Positions 7,701 to 15,055 are shown, numbered from the stretch's first letter. The stretch: DNA of 46,166 bases from Bacteroidetes bacterium HGW-Bacteroidetes-3 (GCA_002842505.1 PHDE01000008.1:1-46166), one strand, 5' to 3'. Notes: a model not told the origin generated them from the letters alone. Numbers and translations: made by a program.

Positions 7701-9097
7701 TGTTTTTTTGAAAATTCAACCAGCACTTCGTTCACGTGATTTTCATTTTCCTGATCGTGGCGCATCACTTCCAAATAAAAATCGTCCCCAAATTGTTCCT
7801 GCCACCAAAGCAGCGCTTCTTCCGCCTGTTTTTCGCCAACATTTAAAATCTTGCTCGGTATTTCCCCAAACAAATTTCCCGAAAGCACCATCAAACCTTC
7901 TTTGTATTGTTCAATAATATTTTTATCGATTCGGGGAATGTAATAAAATCCATCGGTATTGGAAATCGACGACATTTTGGCGAGATTGTGATAGCCAGTT
8001 TTGTTTTTTGCCAAAATAACAATGTGGTAGCCGTTGTCTTTTTGCGATTTGTCCGCGTGATTTTCGCACACATAAAACTCACAGCCTAAAATGGGTTTTA
8101 GGGGAAGTTTTGCTTCCTGTCCTTCCGCTAAATTTTTATTGAAATTTTCAACAGACTTGTTATAATCCAGCGTTTCTTTTATGAAGTAAAAAGCGCCCAT
8201 CATATTTCCGGTGTCGGTTAAGGCAACCGCCGGCATTTTATCTTTTATGGCAGATTGAATGAGGTTGCTTACACTGGAAGTTGACTGTAATATGGAAAAT
8301 TGTGAATGGCAATGCAAATGCGCAAAATTGGCATTTTCAAGGACTTTAGAAGTGCCTTTAACCTGCGTTATTTCTTCAGAATTTTCTTCTGATTTTGTTT
8401 TTAATTTCTTGCTTTCTTTTTTTAGGTCGATGTGTTTTAGGCCAATAACATCAATAATAGCTGGATTTTTAGCTTCAAACGTTTCAAAATAATCCGAAGA
8501 AACATTGAGTTCTTCTTTTGTAAAAACTCGTTTTCTGATCAATTCCAAAAAACAGCGCGTGGTGGCTTCCACATCGGCGGTTGCGTTGTGCGCTTCACCA
8601 AAAGGCGCATTAAATAAATATTGGTGCAGTTCGGTTAAGGTTGGATATTTGAATTTTCCGCCACGTCCGCCTTTTATCTGACATAAATTTGCCGTAATTT
8701 CAGTACAAGTGTCCAAAACCGGCAAATCATTTAAATTAGTCGCCAATTCCATTCTGTGAAATTCACAACCCATAATATTTAGGTCGAATTTTACATTTTG
8801 TCCAACAACAAAGGTAGATTTCGCAAGCACTTCATTAAAAAGTCGCAAAACAGTTTCTAAATCTTCGCCTTTTTCTTCCGCCAACTGGGTTGAAATTCCG
8901 TGAACTTGTTCAACATCATACGGAATATTATAACCTTCCGGTTTGATCAGAAAATCTTTTTGTTCAATTAATTCTCCATACTTGTCGTGCAGTTGCCACG
9001 CAATTTGAACACACCTTGGCCAGTTGTCAATGTCGGTAAATGGGGCATTCCAATTTTTAGGTAAACCGGTGGTTTCTGTATCAAAAATTAAAAACAT
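4721..9097 (-). CDS. dnaE: DNA polymerase III alpha subunit with fused N-terminal exonuclease
   Basis: The replicative polymerase catalytic subunit, 1458 residues. The first 200 or so residues are a DnaQ-type 3'-5' proofreading exonuclease: DTETT (ExoI), NVKFDLNIM (ExoII) and HNATADVEAT (ExoIII). A PHP domain follows from about residue 255 (FAHLHCHSQFS, later ALTDTGNMMGAF). Then comes the C-family polymerase core with GPGRGSAAGS and the catalytic PDIDIDFDDEGRQ, helix-hairpin-helix and YISGHPLDEF segments, and a C-terminal OB fold (MTFSGILTDV). The exonuclease-polymerase fusion is typical of Bacteroidota. In the PHP domain the second motif reads TDTGNM where active PHP domains usually have TDHGN. 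The gene is intact; its last codons lie in the 51-bp duplication. Confidence 0.97.
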   Translation of the reverse strand: MFLIFDTETTGLPKNWNAPFTDIDNWPRCVQIAWQLHDKYGELIEQKDFLIKPEGYNIPYDVEQVHGISTQLAEEKGEDLETVLRLFNEVLAKSTFVVGQNVKFDLNIMGCEFHRMELATNLNDLPVLDTCTEITANLCQIKGGRGGKFKYPTLTELHQYLFNAPFGEAHNATADVEATTRCFLELIRKRVFTKEELNVSSDYFETFEAKNPAIIDVIGLKHIDLKKESKKLKTKSEENSEEITQVKGTSKVLENANFAHLHCHSQFSILQSTSSVSNLIQSAIKDKMPAVALTDTGNMMGAFYFIKETLDYNKSVENFNKNLAEGQEAKLPLKPILGCEFYVCENHADKSQKDNGYHIVILAKNKTGYHNLAKMSSISNTDGFYYIPRIDKNIIEQYKEGLMVLSGNLFGEIPSKILNVGEKQAEEALLWWQEQFGDDFYLEVMRHDQENENHVNEVLVEFSKKHQVKLIASNNTYYTKQEESTAHDILLCVKDGEKIATPIGKGRGFRYGLPNNEYYFKSQEQMKSLFADLPEAITNIQEIVDKIEIYTLARNVLLPKFAIPQEFVNPEDAIDGGVRGENAYLRHLTYEGAKKRYGEILADDLIERLDFELSVIKKTGYPGYFLIVWDFILEARKMGVSVGPGRGSAAGSVVAYCLWITNIDPIKYDLLFERFLNPDRVSLPDIDIDFDDEGRQKVIDFVINKYGASQVAQIITYGTMAAKSSIRDTARVLDLPLFDADRIAKLIPLVKLKNIFGEDEKSKAIIKGLRSEELDNVNELRRIAAGDDLAAQTINQARALEGSLRNTGTHACGVIITPENITNLIPVATAKDTDMYVTQFDNNVVESAGLLKMDFLGLKTLSLIKDTLKIIKGKHGIELVPDDFPLDDPKTYELFQRGETVGIFQYESFGMQKHLKALKPTQFADLIAMNALYRPGPMEYIPLFIMRKHGEEAIEYDLPVMEEILKETYGVTVYQEQVMLLSQKIAGFTRGEADMLRKAMGKKILELLVKLKPQFIKGGKANNHPEPVLEKIWKDWEAFAEYAFNKSHSTCYAYIAFQTAYLKANYPAEFMAAVLSNNMSDIKQISFFMEECKRAGIKVLGPDINESFYKFAVNKEGAIRFGMGAIKGVGASAVAAIVEERKKNGNYSSIFDLTKRIDLRAATKKAFDGLAMAGGFDSFTNVHRAQYYQPDEKGVSFIERVIRYGSKFQENKNSAQVSLFGEASEIQFPEPEIPSAEKWGMMYKLSREKEMVGIYISGHPLDEFRNEIDYFCNASVAVFKEDLNKYVGSTMTFSGILTDVQHKTSQNGNEWGSFVVVDYSDSHEFRIFKDDYLKFKPYLFEDAFRQIRVSVTAGWRNKDGKLGEPRVNFTDIQILQDVLEKQTKKITISLDINNLTENRIKEIHKILKENEGTVPVDFIVYDLPENTSLNLHSRSVKVNVDNDFLKLLKNEEIHFKLN

Positions 9098-9492
9098 TTG
9101 GCTGAATTTTTTGCTTATAAATGAGTTTTTAAAAGTAACAATTTAATAAATTTTACACTTCCATACTTGCATTTTTTTATTAACAATCCTAAATTTTTCT
9201 TAAATGTTTAACGGAAACATAGAAAGCCAAATGACTTCCTACAGAAACCCATAAAATAGTGCAGAAAACATAAAAGTTAGCCAATATTTGGATTGAAAGA
9301 AAGCCAAATGCCAATCCAAATTACTATTTTTGGTCACAAATTTACCTATGAAAGTGCTTTTGATATTGGTGTTTTTGGGATTTAAAAGATTGGAGTAAAA
9401 TATGCTGAAAATGCGCGTATTATTTGAAATTATCTTATTATATTTGCAACCCTAATTAATAACCAAGGTTTCGTACCTTAAAATTTAAAAAT
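9098..9492. other. Intergenic region between dnaE and rpsP
   Basis: A divergent promoter region of about 395 bp with no credible gene. It holds a possible hairpin (TTGGATTG near 9290 with CAATCCAA near 9313) and a short duplicated AGAAAGCCAAATG near 9220 and 9298. The rpsP -7 box is near the right end. Confidence 0.5.
9439..9446 (+). promoter_or_regulatory. -7 box of the rpsP promoter
   Basis: TATATTTG is a perfect TAnnTTTG box 46 bases before the rpsP ATG. A TTTG lies upstream but with a shorter gap than the usual -33/-7 spacing. Confidence 0.5.
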
Positions 9493-10077
9493 ATGCCAGT
9501 AAAAATTAGATTACAAAGACACGGTAAAAAAGGAAAACCATTTTATTGGATTGTGGCTGCAGATGTGCGCTCAACAAGAGACGGTAAGTATTTAGAAAAA
9601 ATTGGAACTTACAATCCAAACACAAATCCAGCAACGATCGACTTAGATGTTAATGGCGCTGTAAAATGGTTGCAAAACGGAGCGCAACCAACAGACACTG
9701 CAAAAGCAATTTTATCATATAAAGGCGCTTTGCTAAAAAACCATTTAGCAGGCGGTATTAAAAAAGGAGCTTTAACAGAAGAACAAGCTGAAGCAAAATT
9801 TCAAGCTTGGGTTGATGAAAAAGCAGGAAAAATTGACGCTAAAAAACAAGGCTTGGCAAAAGCGGAAACTGATGCCATCGCCAAAGCTTTTGAAGCTGAA
9901 GTAAAAGTAAATGAAGAGCGTAAAGCTGCTGCAAACGAAGCTGTAAATGCTGCTGTTAAAGCAGAAGCTGATAAAAAAGATGCTGAAAAAGCCGCTAAAG
10001 AAGTAGTGGTTAAAGAAGCTCCTGAAACCATTGATGACGCACAAGCTGCAGCTTCAGAAGAAGGAAAAAACGAGTAA
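9493..10077 (+). CDS. rpsP: 30S ribosomal protein S16 with long C-terminal tail
   Basis: S16 binds 16S rRNA and is needed for 30S assembly. Residues 1-80 are the conserved core (MPVKIRLQRHGKKGKPFYWIV, then SAR-like RSTRDGKYLEKIGTYNPNT). The protein is 194 residues, more than twice the E. coli length, because of an Ala/Lys/Glu-rich, probably helical or disordered tail from about residue 90. Such extensions are usual in Bacteroidota. rimM follows after 15 bases, the classic rpsP-rimM pairing. Confidence 0.97.
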   Translation: MPVKIRLQRHGKKGKPFYWIVAADVRSTRDGKYLEKIGTYNPNTNPATIDLDVNGAVKWLQNGAQPTDTAKAILSYKGALLKNHLAGGIKKGALTEEQAEAKFQAWVDEKAGKIDAKKQGLAKAETDAIAKAFEAEVKVNEERKAAANEAVNAAVKAEADKKDAEKAAKEVVVKEAPETIDDAQAAASEEGKNE

Positions 10078-10092
10078 TTAATTTTAGCGATA

Positions 10093-10623
10093 ATGCGTAA
10101 AGAAGATTGTTTTTATTTAGGCAAAATCGTTAGAAAACACAGTTTTAAAGGGGAAGTTGTTATCAAATTGGATACAGACGAACCGGAACTATATGAAGAT
10201 TTGGAATCGGTTTTTGTTGCTTTGGGCAATGACCTGGTTCCATTTTTTATTGTAGAAAGCATTTTGCAAAAAGGAAATCAGCTGCGTGTGCGATTTGAAG
10301 ATGTGGAAAGCGAAGCCGATGCCGATGCCATTTTAGGTTCGGAATTGTATTTGCCTATGGAGTTTTTGCCAAAACTGACAGGGAATAAGTTCTATTTTCA
10401 CGAGGTTATCAATTTTGATATTGAAGATGTCAATTACGGCTATGTTGGCGTTATCACCGGCATTAACGATTCAACTGCCCAACCATTGTTTGAAGTGAAC
10501 AGCAACGGAACGGAAGTTTTTATCCCAATGATTGACCATTTTATCAAAAAAGTGGACAGAGAACATAAAAAAATTACCGTTGAAACTCCAAAAGGTTTGA
10601 TTGAAATGTATTTGGGGAATTAA
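10093..10623 (+). CDS. rimM: Ribosome maturation factor RimM
   Basis: RimM assists late maturation of the 30S head and binds S19. The 176-residue protein has the N-terminal RimM barrel (LGKIVRKHSFKGEVVIKLDTDEPE) followed by a PRC-barrel-like C-terminal half (EVINFDIEDVNYGYVGVITGI and EVFIPMIDHFIKKVD). Family length is normal. It follows rpsP by 15 bases, and a serine tRNA begins eight bases after its stop, so the three are probably co-transcribed up to the terminator at 10729. Confidence 0.96.
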   Translation: MRKEDCFYLGKIVRKHSFKGEVVIKLDTDEPELYEDLESVFVALGNDLVPFFIVESILQKGNQLRVRFEDVESEADADAILGSELYLPMEFLPKLTGNKFYFHEVINFDIEDVNYGYVGVITGINDSTAQPLFEVNSNGTEVFIPMIDHFIKKVDREHKKITVETPKGLIEMYLGN

Positions 10624-10630
10624 CAAATTT

Positions 10631-10715
10631 AGAGAGGTGGCCGAGTGGACGATGGCGCACGCTTGGAAAGCGTGTATACGGCAACGTATCGAGGGTTCGA
10701 ATCCCTTCCTCTCTG
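10631..10715 (+). tRNA. tRNA-Ser (GGA anticodon)
   Basis: An 85-base tRNA. The acceptor arms AGAGAGG (10631-10637) and CCTCTCT (10708-10714) pair perfectly, with discriminator G at 10715. The anticodon stem CACGC/GCGTG encloses loop TTGGAAA with anticodon GGA at 10665-10667. A long variable arm (around TATACGGCAACGTATC) marks it as type II, and the T arm reads GAGGGTTCGAATCCC. The 3' CCA is not encoded. GGA reads UCC and UCU codons. Confidence 0.97.
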
Positions 10716-10728
10716 CTTTTTTTAAAAC

Positions 10729-10766
10729 CTAACTATTGAAAATCAATTAGTTAGATTTTTTTTATT
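10729..10766 (+). terminator. Rho-independent terminator after tRNA-Ser
   Basis: CTAACTA (10729-10735) pairs with TAGTTAG (10748-10754), extendable by TTGA/TCAA, and is followed by a run of Ts. It would end the rpsP-rimM-tRNA transcript. Confidence 0.8.
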
Positions 10767-10811
10767 TCATATTTAGCCCACACTTAGCCCTCGAAAATAA
10801 AAATTACTTTA

Positions 10812-10940
10812 TTAAAAATTATCTACAATTTTATAAAGTCCTTTTGATGCTTTTTTAGCACTTAAATTCCATTTTTGAGATAACGGTAAATTTTCGCAAA
10901 ATACATCAACATTGGGCTTTGCATAGCCTTTTTTAATCAT
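10812..10940 (-). pseudogene. Short frame, possible gene remnant beside the tRNA
   Basis: A 42-codon minus-strand frame starts MIKKGYAKPNVDVFC and ends ASKGLYKIVDNF. It is open a few codons further upstream (SSLNEI) to a TGA. The pattern of a GYAKP segment followed by a Trp and a terminal GLYK faintly recalls the end of staphylococcal-nuclease-like domains, but this is weak. The position directly behind a tRNA suits the debris of a past integration. I see no integrase. Confidence 0.3.
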
Positions 10941-11062
10941 TATTTCGTTTAATGAACTTCAGTCACTTAGCCATAATCGAATAAATTTTTAATTCTCAAC
11001 AAATCACCGCAGATTTTTCACAGGATAAAAAAACGAATGTCCATCCGTGCCGATTTAGGTCA

Positions 11063-11150
11063 TTTATACCGAAAAGAGCCTTTTATACCGTAATGATTGT
11101 TTATAACTGAAACAATCACTTTTACCGGAATGAAGGTTTTTTACCGAAAT
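11063..11150 (+). repeat. Degenerate 19-bp tandem repeats upstream of fic
   Basis: Five related units of the form TTTaTACCGaaa have their ACC cores at 11068, 11087, about 11106 (degenerate), 11124 and 11143, giving spacings of 19, 19, 18 and 19 bp. The middle unit overlaps a dyad, GATTGTTT (11095-11102) with AAACAATC (11110-11117). Confidence 0.6.
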
Positions 11151-11212
11151 AGTTTTTTATAGGATCAGTGATTCCAATATAAAATAAAGATGAAGTATTG
11201 AATGTAGTGAAA

Positions 11213-11347
11213 AACCCGTTTTTCCAATTTCTGACCTAAATGAACCTAAAAAGCCATTTAAAAACCCAATATGACAAATCTAAAACCCGTTTTTCCACAA
11301 AACATTAAATTAAAACCTATAATTCCAAATAATAACCTATTTTTCCA
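11213..11347 (+). promoter_or_regulatory. Phased operator-like array upstream of fic
   Basis: Four clear copies of AACCyrTwwTTCCA start at 11213, 11284, 11314 and 11334. Two weaker ones start at 11243 and 11263. Spacings are 30, 20, 21, 30 and 20, all near multiples of 10 bp, so the sites lie on one face of the helix. The last copy ends two bases before the -7 box, in the place of the -33 element. This looks like a cooperative regulator-binding array; the protein is unknown. Confidence 0.55.
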
Positions 11348-11348
11348 C

Positions 11349-11356
11349 TATATTTG
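11349..11356 (+). promoter_or_regulatory. -7 box of the fic promoter
   Basis: TATATTTG fits TAnnTTTG. Transcription from about 11361 leaves a leader of about 20 bases before the ATG at 11381 and excludes the TTG at 11354, which lies inside the box. No -33 TTG is present; the repeat array occupies that place. Confidence 0.6.
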
Positions 11357-11380
11357 AAAAACTATTTTTCATCAAGGTTT

Positions 11381-12919
11381 ATGGATAATACACATTTTTC
11401 ACTTAAAATAACAGTTTTTAACGGAGTGCAAGCGCCGGAAAAAGGCTCAATTGCAGGATACGGAGCACTTATTGAAGGCTTAAAATTAGAGATGCCTTTT
11501 CCGGAGCAATTGGCGCTAATAAGTGAAAAAAGGCGGAGTTATACTACAGCGAAATGGAAAGTGTTTTCATCAAAAAACACAATTGAAGACACCTTATACA
11601 AGCACCTTGTTTTTGCATTAAAATATGAAGGCGTCAACCTGTTGTTCTTTAAAAAATTTGCTGAAAAGCTGCCTGAAATAGAGATTGTCAAAATACTTCA
11701 ACTGGAGCCAACAGGGCAATATAGCCGTAAAATCTGGTTTTTATATGAATGGCTGATGCAAAAGCAACTAAATATTGACGATTTAACCATTAAAAACTTT
11801 GTGCCGCTGCTCGATGAAAATTTACAGTTTTCCGTTAAAGGCATCCGCTCAACGCGACATCGCATTATAAACAATCTCCCGGGAACCAGAGATTTTTGTC
11901 CGCTTATAACTAAAACGGAAAAACTGGAAGCGTATCTTGAAGCCAATTTATCCGATAAAAAAAATAGTTTCTTAAATACCATCCACAAAGACATATTACA
12001 AAGAGCTTCTTCCTTTTTGATTTTGAAGGATTCCAAAGCATCATTTACCATTGAGGGTGAAAATCCAGGAAATAACAGGGCAATGAGATGGGCAAAAGCC
12101 ATTGGCCAGGCCGGACAAAAACCATTAAGCAAAAGCGAATTGATCCGCTTGCAACAAGTTGTAATTGAAAATACCCGTTTTCTGGAAATGGGATTTCGCA
12201 AAAAAGGCGGATTTGTAGGGGAACATGACAGAATTACCGGAGAACCCATCCCCGACCATATTTCTTCAAAAGGACAAAATGTTGAGCAATTGATGGATGG
12301 TTTAATAGCCACCAACGATTTATTGCAAGATGAAAGCTATGATGCTGTTTTAGCAGCGGCCGTAATCGCTTTTGGCTTTGTGTTTATCCACCCTTTTGTA
12401 GATGGAAATGGCCGATTGCATCGCTATATTATCCATCATATTTTGGCAAAAAAAGGATTTACGCAGCAAGGCGTTATTTTCCCGATTTCTGCTTCAATTC
12501 TGGATAAAATTGAAACCTACAGGGAAGTTTTGGAAAGCTACTCACTTCCATTGTTGGATTTTATTGAATGGAAGGAAACCGAAGACCACAATGTGGAAGT
12601 TTTTAACAAAACCATTGATTTTTATCGCTATTTTGACGCCACAAAACAAGCTGAGTTTATGTACGAATGTGTGGAAGATACCATTTTGAGAGTCATTCCA
12701 GAAGAGGTGAAATACCTTCAGCGTTATGATATTTTCAAACGTTACTTGGACAATAATTTTGAAATGCCGGATAAATTAGTGGCTACGCTGCTTCGTTTTT
12801 TAGAACAAAATAATGGTGTTTTATCATTGAGGGCAAGGACAAAAGAATTTGCAGCATTAAACGACAATGAGATTAGAAATATAGAAGAAAAATATAAAGA
12901 AATTTTCGCGGCACCCTAA
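11381..12919 (+). CDS. Fic-domain protein (probable AMP transferase)
   Basis: Fic enzymes usually transfer AMP from ATP to hydroxyl side chains of target proteins. The 512-residue protein carries the catalytic HPFVDGNGRLHR, an intact HPFx(D/E)GNGRxxR motif. Upstream of it SFTIEGE fits the inhibitory-helix motif (S/T)xxxE(G/N), so the enzyme is probably self-inhibited, with the helix N-terminal to the Fic core (class II). A C-terminal winged-helix-like segment (LVATLLRFLEQNNGVLSLRART) may bind DNA or partners. The ATG at 11381 is chosen because an upstream in-frame TTG lies in the promoter. No separate antitoxin gene is next to it, consistent with built-in inhibition. A strong terminator follows. 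Targets cannot be inferred. Confidence 0.93.
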   Translation: MDNTHFSLKITVFNGVQAPEKGSIAGYGALIEGLKLEMPFPEQLALISEKRRSYTTAKWKVFSSKNTIEDTLYKHLVFALKYEGVNLLFFKKFAEKLPEIEIVKILQLEPTGQYSRKIWFLYEWLMQKQLNIDDLTIKNFVPLLDENLQFSVKGIRSTRHRIINNLPGTRDFCPLITKTEKLEAYLEANLSDKKNSFLNTIHKDILQRASSFLILKDSKASFTIEGENPGNNRAMRWAKAIGQAGQKPLSKSELIRLQQVVIENTRFLEMGFRKKGGFVGEHDRITGEPIPDHISSKGQNVEQLMDGLIATNDLLQDESYDAVLAAAVIAFGFVFIHPFVDGNGRLHRYIIHHILAKKGFTQQGVIFPISASILDKIETYREVLESYSLPLLDFIEWKETEDHNVEVFNKTIDFYRYFDATKQAEFMYECVEDTILRVIPEEVKYLQRYDIFKRYLDNNFEMPDKLVATLLRFLEQNNGVLSLRARTKEFAALNDNEIRNIEEKYKEIFAAP

Positions 12920-12967
12920 AATTTTTGGAACATTCATATCTCTGCGATTACAATAACAAAATTGAAC

Positions 12968-13003
12968 AAAACCCTATAAACGCTATATTTATAGGGTTTT
13001 TTA
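12968..13003 (+). terminator. Terminator after fic
   Basis: AAACCCTATAAA (12969-12980) pairs perfectly with TTTATAGGGTTT (12988-12999) over 12 bp with a 7-base loop, followed by Ts. The A-run on the other side makes it potentially bidirectional. Confidence 0.85.
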
Positions 13004-13138
13004 ATTTCTGTAAATACCATATAAAACCATTAAAAACCAAATAAAAGGGAGCTAATTAAGGGTCACTTAAAAAAAACGGCAACCTTTAAAAAGCGAATTA
13101 ATAAACTTAAATTAGAAGTTTCATAGCGTTTACTTTAT

Positions 13139-13146
13139 TATTTTTG
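13139..13146 (+). promoter_or_regulatory. -7 box of the MFS transporter promoter
   Basis: TATTTTTG fits TAnnTTTG and lies 18 bases before the ATG at 13165. An in-frame TTG at 13144 lies inside the box and is unlikely to be the start. Confidence 0.5.
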
Positions 13147-13164
13147 CAGAAGATTTATTTTAAA

Positions 13165-14304
13165 ATGCCATTAAAAGCAAAACAACGCGCTGCCTTAAGT
13201 ACCTATTTCTTTTTATCGGGATTATGTTTTGCTACTTGGGCTTCTCGAATCCCAACAATAAAAGATTTTTTCGATTTTAATGAAGCGCAATTAGGTACCG
13301 TATTATTGTCAATGCCTATTAGCTCACTTATTGGATTGCCAATTTCAGGTTGGCTTGTTTCAAAATTTGACAGTCGTTTGCCTTTGATTGTGGCGATGCT
13401 GTTTTTAACTCTGGCACTAACGTTTATCGGTTTTGCCGATACCCCCTTTTTACTGGTGGCTGCGCTTAGTCTGTATTCTTTTAGTTCGCGTATTTTATAT
13501 ATTTCAATGAATACCCAATCCATTACCATTCAAAAAAAATATACAAAAAAAATTGTTGGTTCTTTTCATGGTCTTTGGAGTACGGGTGGATTATTAGGGG
13601 TTGTTTTGTCAACCATTATGGTAAAATACAATGTGCCTTTATGGATACATTTAGCAACAATAGCCATATTTATAGCCATCATTTCTTTATTGATCTTCTC
13701 TTATACACTTAAGAATGATAAATCAACTTTTGGCAATAAGTTAATTTTCGGAAAACCGGATCCTTTTGTTTTCTATTTAGGATTACTGGTCTTTTTTGCT
13801 GCAATTTGTGAAGGGGGAATGTTCGACTGGAGCGGTGTTTATTTCAAAGAAGTAATAAATGAACCTATTTTTACCTATGGCTATTTATTATTTATGGCGG
13901 CTATGGCTTTTTCTAGGTTTTATTCAGATAGATTAATGGAAGCAATCGGATTGGAAAAAACATATATTTTTAGTTCTGTATTAATTGCTGTTGGCGTTTT
14001 AATGGCAATAACATTCCCTTATTTCTATCCGGCATTGATTGGCTTTTGCTTGGTTGGTCTTGGAACGGCCGCTATTTTCCCAATGACGTTCATGCTTGCG
14101 GGAACCTCAAAAAAATATTCGCCGGGAATGGCAATTTCAATTATATCAACCTACGCCACGGTTGGGATGCTTATCGGCCCGCCTTTAGTGGGTTATGTGG
14201 CTCATGCATTTGGCCTTAAAAACGCCTTTTATATTTTTGTGGTTGCAGGTTTGCTATTTATTCCTTTATCACAATTTTTCTTTAAACTTCAAAAAAAATA
14301 TTAA
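13165..14304 (+). CDS. Major facilitator superfamily transporter, YbjJ-like
   Basis: A 379-residue polytopic membrane protein with about twelve hydrophobic segments. The opening (LSTYFFLSGLCFATWASRIP), the FHGLWSTGGLLG motif in the middle of the first half and EGGMFDWSGVYFKE at the start of the second half resemble the YbjJ group of MFS carriers, whose substrates are poorly defined. The ATG at 13165 is used rather than a TTG seven codons earlier that lies in the promoter box. It is a single-gene unit between the fic terminator and a long intergenic region. Confidence 0.85.
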   Translation: MPLKAKQRAALSTYFFLSGLCFATWASRIPTIKDFFDFNEAQLGTVLLSMPISSLIGLPISGWLVSKFDSRLPLIVAMLFLTLALTFIGFADTPFLLVAALSLYSFSSRILYISMNTQSITIQKKYTKKIVGSFHGLWSTGGLLGVVLSTIMVKYNVPLWIHLATIAIFIAIISLLIFSYTLKNDKSTFGNKLIFGKPDPFVFYLGLLVFFAAICEGGMFDWSGVYFKEVINEPIFTYGYLLFMAAMAFSRFYSDRLMEAIGLEKTYIFSSVLIAVGVLMAITFPYFYPALIGFCLVGLGTAAIFPMTFMLAGTSKKYSPGMAISIISTYATVGMLIGPPLVGYVAHAFGLKNAFYIFVVAGLLFIPLSQFFFKLQKKY

Positions 14305-14580
14305 AGTACAGAATGCTCAATTTTTTTGAAACCGCATTAAAATTGAATTTAAAATATGAAAAGGATCAATCATTGAAAAATGCCAATTTCAATGGATGAA
14401 TTGGCATTAATAAGACATCATTTCGACTAATTTGTAAGGTTAATGTAAAAAAACAACTGCGCAAATTACATCCATAATTCCCAAAAATACCAAATCGTAC
14501 AGACGATATTGTGCTAAATATCAAAAATGATTACATTTTAGATTAAATAAAAAGGGCCAATTCAGTGTCAGTAAAAAAAA
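14305..14580. other. Intergenic region downstream of the MFS gene
   Basis: No credible gene. It contains a perfect 8-bp stem, TGCCAATT (14381-14388) with AATTGGCA (14399-14406) and a 10-base loop; its T-run lies on the minus-strand side, so it is not an obvious terminator for the MFS gene. Confidence 0.45.
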
Positions 14581-14582
14581 TG

Positions 14583-14590
14583 TATCTTTG
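14583..14590 (+). promoter_or_regulatory. -7 box before a short frame and dispersed repeat
   Basis: TATCTTTG fits TAnnTTTG. It is followed by AAGGGAAG and an ATG at 14620 that opens a 75-codon frame, but the second half of that frame is the dispersed repeat at 14728, so a real protein is doubtful. The box may drive a non-coding transcript. Confidence 0.35.
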
Positions 14591-14727
14591 TAACCATTGT
14601 AAAATAAGGGAAGTATGGAATGGTTTTAGTTCCTTTCTTCTGCAATAAAAATTGGTTACAAAAGTTAAAAGTATTTAGAATTTTTTGGTTTAATCCAAAT
14701 AAGGACAGCAATTTATATATAGTTGTT

Positions 14728-14846
14728 TTGGGCCTGCCCGGCATTTCGGTGGGCGTTACCCTGCGGGTCGGGCTTTTCGTTACAATCTTTTTTAAGCTAA
14801 AAAAGCTTCAAAAAAGGATTTTCACTTCAATCCCTAACGCAGATTG
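14728..14846 (+). repeat. Dispersed GC-rich intergenic repeat
   Basis: A sudden GC-rich stretch (GGGCCTGCCCGGCATTTCGG, then ACCCTGCGGGTCGGGC) followed by TTTTTTAAGCTAAAAAAGCTT and ending CAATCCCTAACGCAG. I recognise this from other flavobacterial genomes as an often-repeated intergenic element, usually annotated as spurious small proteins whose translation ends TSIPNAD. It can form hairpins (CCCTGCGGG and AAGC/GCTT). That recollection needs a database check. Confidence 0.55.
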
Positions 14847-15055
14847 ATTTACGATTTTGAGAATGGCCTCATCAAATGTTACCAAAACAAAATTGCTCTT
14901 TGCGTATTTTCCTTGTGAAACTTTGAGCTGCTTTGTGAAACTTTGTGTAACAACAATACCACCTCAACCAAATTATATGAAATGATATTGGCATCAATTT
15001 TAAGAAAAGACTGAAGTCGGAAAGTTCGAAGGCAAATCGTTCAATTCAACATTCC

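Noticed and set aside
7724-7742. CACGTG-containing sequence inside dnaE as a third parS
   Set aside because: TTCGTTCACGTGATTTTC lacks the symmetrical outer arms of the ParB consensus.
9772-10044. Long Phe/Ser-rich minus-strand frames over the rpsP 3' end
   Set aside because: They mirror the Ala/Lys/Glu-rich tail of S16, whose codons read as Phe, Ser and Leu in reverse; low complexity and no start context.
14620-14847. 75-codon frame after a good -7 box
   Set aside because: Not called as a gene because its second half is a dispersed intergenic repeat that yields similar spurious peptides in other genomes; discussed as a finding instead.
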